A program made the position numbers and the translations under genes. From the NCBI GenBank assembly GCA_964505725.1, contig CAZDJK010000036.1, positions 1-10,367 of the forward strand: a stretch of 10,367 nucleotides of DNA, read 5' to 3'. Positions 5,459-10,367 of this stretch are shown here, in pieces. How positions within the stretch are numbered: position 1 is the first letter of the stretch; each line of letters starts with the position of its first letter. The stretch is from CAVRJC01 sp964505725. GTDB lineage: Bacteria > Actinomycetota > Acidimicrobiia > IMCC26256 > DASPTH01. The notes under the pieces are model-generated. The model ran no database searches, was not told the DNA's origin, and was given only the letters and a program-made list of their open reading frames with translations.

Positions 5459-7591
5459 ATGACGGAGGCCGGGACACGACCGGAAGGCACGCGGGCGACA
5501 CCGGGAGACGGCGCGATCGACGTGAAGGCGTACACGCCGACCGACCCCTTCTTCGGCCCGGCCCACATCGACCACGACGAGGCGCGCGAGACGCCCATCC
5601 CGCACCGTTACGTGCACGGTGGCTTCGAGGGGACCGAAACGCGGTTCGCGTTCTCGTTCCCGACCGACGGCTCGTATCACGGCCGGATCTTGCAGCCGCT
5701 CGAGGGAGCGCACGGTGGGCACGAGCACGCGTTCGCGAACGACCTGATGGGTGACGCGATAGGTGGTCTGCGCCTCTGCGCGCGTCTCGGCGGCTGCATG
5801 GTCGAGTCGAACCAGGGCCACATCGGCGACGACCTCGACCCGAAAGCGGGCGAGGACGCCACGCTGTACGGCCACCGGGCCAGCGCGGAGACCGCGCGGC
5901 TTGCTAAGTTCGTGGCCGCGCAAGCCTACGGGCAACCGCCGCACCACTCCTACGTATGGGGCGGGAGCGGCGGGGGACGCCGTTCGCCGTTGTGTCTCGA
6001 GAACGCCCCGGATGCGTGGGACGGCGCGCTGCCGTTCGTCGGGGGTGGCCCGATCGTCGATCACGGCAACACCGACAAGATCAAGGGCGCGCAGACGATG
6101 GCGTTCGCGTCCATGTTCAACTGCCAGCGACTCCTTGGCGACAAGATCGGGGCGATCGCCGACGCGATGGCGCCCGGTGGTCACGGTGACCCGTTCGTCG
6201 GGCTCGACACGCACCAACGTGAGGAGCTGGCGAGGCTGTATCGGCTCGGCTTCCCCAGGGGCGACGAGTACATGATCGGCCAGCCGCTCGGGCAGATGTG
6301 GCTGTGGACGTCGATGGCCGACTCGCTCGTGGAGCAGGACCCGGGCTACTTCGACGCGTTCTGGACCACGCCGGGCTACATGGGCTACGACCACCCTGAG
6401 CTCCTCGAGCCGTACGTGATCGACACGCAGGTCACCGTCACGCACGTGCTCACGGGGAACGACATCCTGACCGACCCGCGCTTCGACGCTCCCGAGCACC
6501 AGAACTTCCGGATGATCGTCTCGGTCTTCGCCAGCCTCGGCGACCAGTTCGACACGCCGTTGTGCGTCGAGCTCGAGGGTGTCGGGCCCGGCTACCGGCT
6601 CGGGGCGGGAGTCCACGCGCTTGCCGGTCCCGTAGCCGGGCGTCCGCTCTATTGCGCCGCCGTCGCCGGCGACATCTTCTATTGCGACGGCGTCGGTGAC
6701 GCCAACCTTCGCCGTTTCGAGGGGCTCCTGCCCGGCGACGAGGTGCGCGTCGACAACCGGAAATTCCTCGCCTTCCACTACTTCGCCCGTCACCACCTCA
6801 TGGACGACCCGGAGTTCGACTCCATGCGGGTCGACTCGGTGCCCGTGTACCAGCAACACCCGGTCCCACTGCAGTCCGCGCTCATGGGCGTCGGCTACTC
6901 GGGCCAGTACGCGGGCAAGTTGATCTGGGTCCACCACACCAAGGACTCGTCGTTGTGGCCACCGCAGGGCATCGTGTACCGCAACGCGGTCCTACGCGCG
7001 CAAGGTGAAGAGGGCGCGCGCGAACGGTTCCGGCTCCGCTGGACCGAGAACGCGGAGCACGGTCCGTCGGCGATGGTGCCGTCGTTGCCGAACCGCGCAG
7101 CCAGTACCTGGCTCATCGACTACATGCCCGTCATCGAACAGTCGCTGGCCGATCTCATCGACTGGGTCGAACACGGAGTCGACCCGGTCGACACCGCGTT
7201 CGAGTTCGCGGACGGCAAGGTGCTGCTCTCTCCTGACGCCGGCGAGCGTCGCGGGATCCAGCCCGTCGTCGCAGTGACCGCCAACGGCGCGGTGCGGGCG
7301 GAGGTCGCGGTGGGGGAGCCGGTCAGCCTCGAGCTGCGGGCGACGGTCCCTCCGGGCGCGGGCACTATCATCCACGCCGACTGGGACTTCGACGGCACCG
7401 GGACGTTCCCGTTCGAGCATTCCGACGTGGACGGCAGCGCGGCGTCGGTCGTGCTGTCGACGACGCACGCGTTCGAGCGGGCGGGCGAGTACTTCGTGAC
7501 CGGGCGCGTCCACTCGCACCGCGCCGGTGACGTGAGCGCGACCTCCTGCCGTGTTCCCAACCTGGGGCAGGCTCGCGTCGTCGTCAGCTGA
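5459..7591 (+). CDS. Tannase/feruloyl-esterase-like alpha/beta hydrolase with C-terminal PKD-like domain
   Basis: This large protein of 710 residues has a GGSGGGRRS nucleophile elbow with Ser170, close to the tannase family's GCSTGGRQ. Asp496 in HTKDSS and His534 in AEHGP sit in the order and spacing expected for the rest of the triad, and Tyr and Arg residues after the Asp also fit that family. Between Ser and Asp lies a lid of about 325 residues. It includes a Gly-rich beta segment (about 375-446) with GAGVHALAGPV, a Cys-rich stretch, and GDEVRVDNRKFLAF. Residues about 625-700 look like a PKD-type beta sandwich: ADWDFDGTG (Trp642) and later HAFERAGEYFVTGRV. No signal peptide, Tat motif or membrane helix is seen. 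The ATG at 5459 has only a weak GGGGA (5450-5454); a TTG at 5399 is less likely. It probably hydrolyses a bulky ester; substrate unknown. The AAA gene starts 31 bases later. Confidence 0.72.
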   Translation: MTEAGTRPEGTRATPGDGAIDVKAYTPTDPFFGPAHIDHDEARETPIPHRYVHGGFEGTETRFAFSFPTDGSYHGRILQPLEGAHGGHEHAFANDLMGDAIGGLRLCARLGGCMVESNQGHIGDDLDPKAGEDATLYGHRASAETARLAKFVAAQAYGQPPHHSYVWGGSGGGRRSPLCLENAPDAWDGALPFVGGGPIVDHGNTDKIKGAQTMAFASMFNCQRLLGDKIGAIADAMAPGGHGDPFVGLDTHQREELARLYRLGFPRGDEYMIGQPLGQMWLWTSMADSLVEQDPGYFDAFWTTPGYMGYDHPELLEPYVIDTQVTVTHVLTGNDILTDPRFDAPEHQNFRMIVSVFASLGDQFDTPLCVELEGVGPGYRLGAGVHALAGPVAGRPLYCAAVAGDIFYCDGVGDANLRRFEGLLPGDEVRVDNRKFLAFHYFARHHLMDDPEFDSMRVDSVPVYQQHPVPLQSALMGVGYSGQYAGKLIWVHHTKDSSLWPPQGIVYRNAVLRAQGEEGARERFRLRWTENAEHGPSAMVPSLPNRAASTWLIDYMPVIEQSLADLIDWVEHGVDPVDTAFEFADGKVLLSPDAGERRGIQPVVAVTANGAVRAEVAVGEPVSLELRATVPPGAGTIIHADWDFDGTGTFPFEHSDVDGSAASVVLSTTHAFERAGEYFVTGRVHSHRAGDVSATSCRVPNLGQARVVVS

Positions 7592-7622
7592 GCACCGTCC
7601 ACCCACGACACTGGGAGATCCG

Positions 7623-9089
7623 TTGAGCACCGCACAAGACCGCAGCCGACTTCTCGATGCGCTCGCCGAGCTGGGCGGAAAGGCCACCGCCGAGGAGGAC
7701 GTCGTCTTCGAGGGCCAGAAGATCGTCCTGCCCGAGAGCATGGACCTCGGCAGCGCGATCGCGTTCCTCCGGGAGAAGCAGACCGAGGACGAGAACGAGA
7801 TGAGCTTCAGCCGGACCTTCCGGTACCGGCCGTGGGACGGTGCCGGCGCGACCATGCGCGCGTTGCGGAAGGCGTTCGGCGTCGTCAGCCAGCGCGGGGC
7901 CGGTGGGCTCCACGGCGGCACGCCGCCCGAGTTGCGCACCATCCCGGTGAGCGTGACCGAGACCGACCAGATCCCGTGGGGAGGCCTGGGGGTGGCGCAC
8001 CTGCCCGGCTGCTCCCTCACCTTCGGCGCGGCGCTGGACCCCGACTACGGGCAGCTGTTCTCCCTGTCGGCCACCGGTCCTCGCCGGTACCGCCACCACA
8101 TCGAGGGGATCTTCCAGCTGGTGGAGGAGGAGCTCGCCACCAACTCGATGTACCGCGGGAAGGCGTTCGACGGCCAGGAAGTGCCGCAGTTCCTCGACCT
8201 GTCCGGCGTCGACGCTGCGAAGGTCGTCTACACCGAGCAGGTGCAGGATCGCCTGGAGGCCGACATCTGGGCGCTCATCCGTTACCCGGAGGCCATGCGC
8301 GACATGGGCCTCCCCCTCAAGCGGGCGGTGCTGCTCGAGGGGCCCTACGGAACCGGCAAGACGCTCGCCGGGTACCTCACGGCCCAGACCGCGCAGGAGC
8401 ACGGCTGGACGTTCATCTACGGGCGCCCCGGGCGTGACGCGCTCGAGGACGTGATGGCGACGGCCCGGCTCTACCAGCCTGCGGTCGTGTTCTTCGAAGA
8501 CGTCGACACCGTTGCGTCCGGCGACGGTGTCGACCATGCCAGCCGCGTGCTCGACATCCTCGACGGCATCCAGGCGAAGGGCACCGAGATCATCTGCATC
8601 CTGACGACGAACCATATCGACCGCATCCACAAGGGGATGGTGCGGCCCGGTCGACTCGACGCGGTCATCCATATCGGCGCGCTCGACGCGCCGGCCATCG
8701 AGCGTCTCGTCCACAGCCTCGTCCCCGACGACCTCATCGAGTCGACGGTCGACTGGCAGCAGGTTGGCGCAGCCATGGAGGGCTTCATGCCCGCGTTCTG
8801 CAAGGAGGCGATCGACCGCGCGATGCGATGGAACCTCGCTCGCAACCAGGGCGTCTCGACGTCATTGGCCACCGAGGACTTCATCAAGGCCGCCGAGGGC
8901 CTGCGGCCCCAGCTCGAGCTGATGGGCCGCGCCGGCGAGGGGGCGCGCGTCGACGGCATCGGCGCGGCGGTCGAGCGCACGGTGCGCCAGTCGATCGACG
9001 GCACGCTGCTCGTCCGCAAGGGCGAGGACCCGCGCAACCCGTGGGCCGAGCTGCTCACGCCCGACGGCTCGGAGCCCGGTAGTACGTAG
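7623..9089 (+). CDS. Classic AAA family ATPase with unrecognised N-terminal domain
   Basis: This 488-residue protein carries one AAA module: Walker A GPYGTGKT (240-247, Lys246), Walker B VVFFED (Glu292, Asp293), sensor-1 Asn330 in TTNHID, and the second-region-of-homology end RPGR (Arg341, Arg344) that supplies arginine fingers in hexamers. A helical lid follows (about 350-435), then an Arg/Gly-rich tail. This is the p97/FtsH/BCS1-type AAA class rather than MoxR or a bacterial enhancer-binding protein: no GAFTGA loop and no protease motif. The N-terminal 230 residues match no domain I recognise; they include FSRTFRYRPWDG and AHLPGCSLTF. The role is probably ATP-driven remodelling of a protein partner. 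The start is the TTG at 7623, with GGGAG (7613-7617) 5 bases upstream; no ATG or GTG is close. The 31-base gap from the hydrolase argues for co-transcription. Partner unknown. Confidence 0.85.
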   Translation: MSTAQDRSRLLDALAELGGKATAEEDVVFEGQKIVLPESMDLGSAIAFLREKQTEDENEMSFSRTFRYRPWDGAGATMRALRKAFGVVSQRGAGGLHGGTPPELRTIPVSVTETDQIPWGGLGVAHLPGCSLTFGAALDPDYGQLFSLSATGPRRYRHHIEGIFQLVEEELATNSMYRGKAFDGQEVPQFLDLSGVDAAKVVYTEQVQDRLEADIWALIRYPEAMRDMGLPLKRAVLLEGPYGTGKTLAGYLTAQTAQEHGWTFIYGRPGRDALEDVMATARLYQPAVVFFEDVDTVASGDGVDHASRVLDILDGIQAKGTEIICILTTNHIDRIHKGMVRPGRLDAVIHIGALDAPAIERLVHSLVPDDLIESTVDWQQVGAAMEGFMPAFCKEAIDRAMRWNLARNQGVSTSLATEDFIKAAEGLRPQLELMGRAGEGARVDGIGAAVERTVRQSIDGTLLVRKGEDPRNPWAELLTPDGSEPGST

Positions 9090-9093
9090 CGGA

Positions 9094-9126
9094 GTCCGCG
9101 GACCGCGGACGCGGTGACACCGCGGT
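9094..9126. terminator. Overlapping palindromes between convergent genes, possible bidirectional terminator
   Basis: The 36-base gap between the AAA stop (9087-9089) and the - strand stop (9126-9128) is almost all dyad symmetry. A perfect 17-base palindrome (9094-9110, arms GTCCGCGG/CCGCGGAC around one A) abuts a perfect 15-base palindrome (9110-9124, CGCGGTG/CACCGCG). CCGCGG occurs three times. Alternative pairing of 9102-9108 with 9120-9126 is also possible. No T-runs are present, so termination is inferred from position. Confidence 0.45.
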
Positions 9127-10367
9127 CAGACCGGGGTCGACTCGACCTCGTCGCGCTCGAGGTGGGCGGTACCGAGATACGACTCGATGACCGCCTGGTC
9201 GGCTCGTATCTCTGCGGGCGTGCCCGACGCGAGGAGCGCGCCGAAGTCGAGTGCGTACACGCGGTCGCAGCTCCGAAGCACCATGTCGACGTTGTGCTCG
9301 ACGAGGAGCACGCCCATGCCCCACTCGTCGGCCAGCCGGCGCACGAGGTCACCGAGGTGCCGGGCCTGGTCCTCGTCGAGCCCTGCGGCGGGCTCGTCGA
9401 GCAGGAGGATCGAGGGAGCGCCGCCGACCGCGCGCGCGATCGCCAGCCGGCGTCGCTTGCCGTAGTGGAGCTCGTCGGCAGTGGTCTGCAGGTCGTCGCC
9501 GAGATCGAACTCGAGCACCACGGTTCGGGCAGCGTCGGTGAGCTTCGGTCGACCGGGTGCCACCAGGTCGGTGACGTAGGCGAGGTGATCACGTGAGTCG
9601 CAGGCCGCCAGCATGTTCTCCAGCACGGTGATGTCGTCGAAGAGCTCCAGCGACTGGAACGACCGTCCGATCCCCGCGCGGGCGCGCCGCTCGCGGCTCC
9701 ATCCGTCGATGCGGACGTTGTCGAGGGCGATGTGCCCGTCGGCGAGCGCGACGTTGCCGGTGATCGCGTCGATGGTCGTGCTCTTCCCCGCTCCGTTCGG
9801 GCCGATGAGGCCGACGACCTCCCCCGATGCGACGTCGAGCGACAGGTGGTTGACCGCGACGACGCCCCCGAAGCGCACGGTCAGGCCGTCCACGTGGAGC
9901 GTCCGCGGCTCGACGCGTGTGACGATGGCGCCGGGCTCCGCGGCCGCGAGCAGGTCGGGCGTACGACGCTTCCACGGCCATGCGCCACGCACTCGGGCGA
10001 GCAGCTTCGCGTTCTGCTTCAGCATCAGGAACGCGATGCCGTCGGGCGCGCGTGTGAGGAGGAACAACAACCCGATGCCGCCGGCGAGGACCAGGTACAC
10101 GGCGACGTCCGACCCGATGAACGAGAAGATCTGGGTTCCGAGCGCGCCCGGAAGGTTGCCGCTGCCGACCTGCGGCCCGATGACGGTGCCGACACCGCCC
10201 AGCACGGCCGTCTGCAGCAGTAGGACGGACTGGATGCTCGTGAAGCCCGCGAAGCTGAGTGAGGGACGCCGGAATGCCAAGAGGGTGCCGCCGAGTGCGG
10301 CGATCATGCCGCCCAGCACGAAGGCGTACATCTTGGCGCCCATCACCGAGATCCCGAGCGCGGCCGC
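9126..10367 (-). CDS. LivM-LivG fusion: branched-chain-amino-acid-type ABC importer permease/ATPase (5' partial)
   Basis: The - strand frame runs from the right edge to the TGA at 9126-9128, 413 residues, with the N-terminus missing off the edge. The first visible part is the end of a LivM-type permease: ALGISV followed by a membrane segment, two more hydrophobic segments, and APDGIA near 10040. A basic linker (about 9910-10020) leads to a complete LivG-type ATPase. Visible motifs are Walker A GPNGAGKST (9777-9803), Q-loop RSFQ, a signature reading LHYGK (9456-9470, His where LSGGQ/LSYG has Ser), Walker B ILLLDEP (Asp-Glu at 9393-9398), and an H-loop LLVEHNVD. It ends in the LivG-like GTPAEIRAD...YLG tail. 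The protein would drive ATP-dependent import of amino acids, amides or small acids across the inner membrane with a LivH permease, LivF ATPase and binding protein not seen here. It converges on the AAA gene. Permease-ATPase fusions of this type are known in actinobacteria. Confidence 0.9.
   Translation of the reverse strand, partial: AAALGISVMGAKMYAFVLGGMIAALGGTLLAFRRPSLSFAGFTSIQSVLLLQTAVLGGVGTVIGPQVGSGNLPGALGTQIFSFIGSDVAVYLVLAGGIGLLFLLTRAPDGIAFLMLKQNAKLLARVRGAWPWKRRTPDLLAAAEPGAIVTRVEPRTLHVDGLTVRFGGVVAVNHLSLDVASGEVVGLIGPNGAGKSTTIDAITGNVALADGHIALDNVRIDGWSRERRARAGIGRSFQSLELFDDITVLENMLAACDSRDHLAYVTDLVAPGRPKLTDAARTVVLEFDLGDDLQTTADELHYGKRRRLAIARAVGGAPSILLLDEPAAGLDEDQARHLGDLVRRLADEWGMGVLLVEHNVDMVLRSCDRVYALDFGALLASGTPAEIRADQAVIESYLGTAHLERDEVESTPV

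Noticed and set aside
3956..6937. Very long antisense open frame (993 codons) on the - strand
   Set aside because: It lies opposite three well-supported genes with recognised motifs. Long antisense frames are expected in GC-rich DNA because stop codons are rare there. The translation is Arg/Val/His/Asp-rich with no recognisable domain.
1..10367. tRNA, rRNA, CRISPR arrays, insertion sequences, integrases or prophage genes
   Set aside because: No repeat-spacer array, terminal inverted repeats with a transposase, or RNA-gene motif was seen on either strand.

Overview
The window is dense, high-GC coding DNA (G/C strongly favoured at third codon positions, Shine-Dalgarno leaders, GTG/TTG starts tolerated). 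It looks like chromosome of an actinobacterium, perhaps a soil or aquatic lineage such as Acidimicrobiia or a mycobacterial relative. That placement is inferred from composition and gene families, not from a marker gene. No tRNA, rRNA, CRISPR, transposase, integrase or phage structural gene is seen.

Layout: seven genes lie on the + strand and one partial gene on the - strand. (1) 1-1101, a tandem NTF2/SnoaL-like protein open at the left edge. (2) 1282-2343, a DapB-like / 2,4-diaminopentanoate-dehydrogenase-like NAD(P) oxidoreductase. (3) 2358-2795, a single-domain NTF2/SnoaL-like protein. (4) 2792-4390, a type-B carboxylesterase whose start overlaps the previous stop (ATGA). A short gap with a weak hairpin and a fair -35/-10 pair follows. 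(5) 4547-5356, a short-chain dehydrogenase resembling 3-alpha-hydroxysteroid dehydrogenases. (6) 5459-7591, a large tannase/feruloyl-esterase-like alpha/beta hydrolase with a C-terminal PKD-like domain. (7) 7623-9089, a classic AAA ATPase with an unrecognised N-terminal half. (8) 9126-10367 on the - strand, a LivM-LivG fusion (permease plus ATPase of a branched-chain-amino-acid-type ABC importer), cut by the right edge. Overlapping palindromes at 9094-9126 separate the convergent genes 7 and 8.

Working model (inference): the + strand genes form a catabolic cluster. Two different esterases would release an acid or alcohol, the SDR and the DapB-like enzyme would oxidise or reduce it, the NTF2-like proteins would act as small isomerase/hydratase-type enzymes or binding proteins, and the LivMG-type importer could bring in the substrate. 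The substrate cannot be named from sequence; a steroid-, terpenoid- or aromatic-ester-like compound is plausible. The least explained parts are the AAA ATPase directly behind the hydrolase and the intracellular-looking hydrolase carrying a PKD-like domain.
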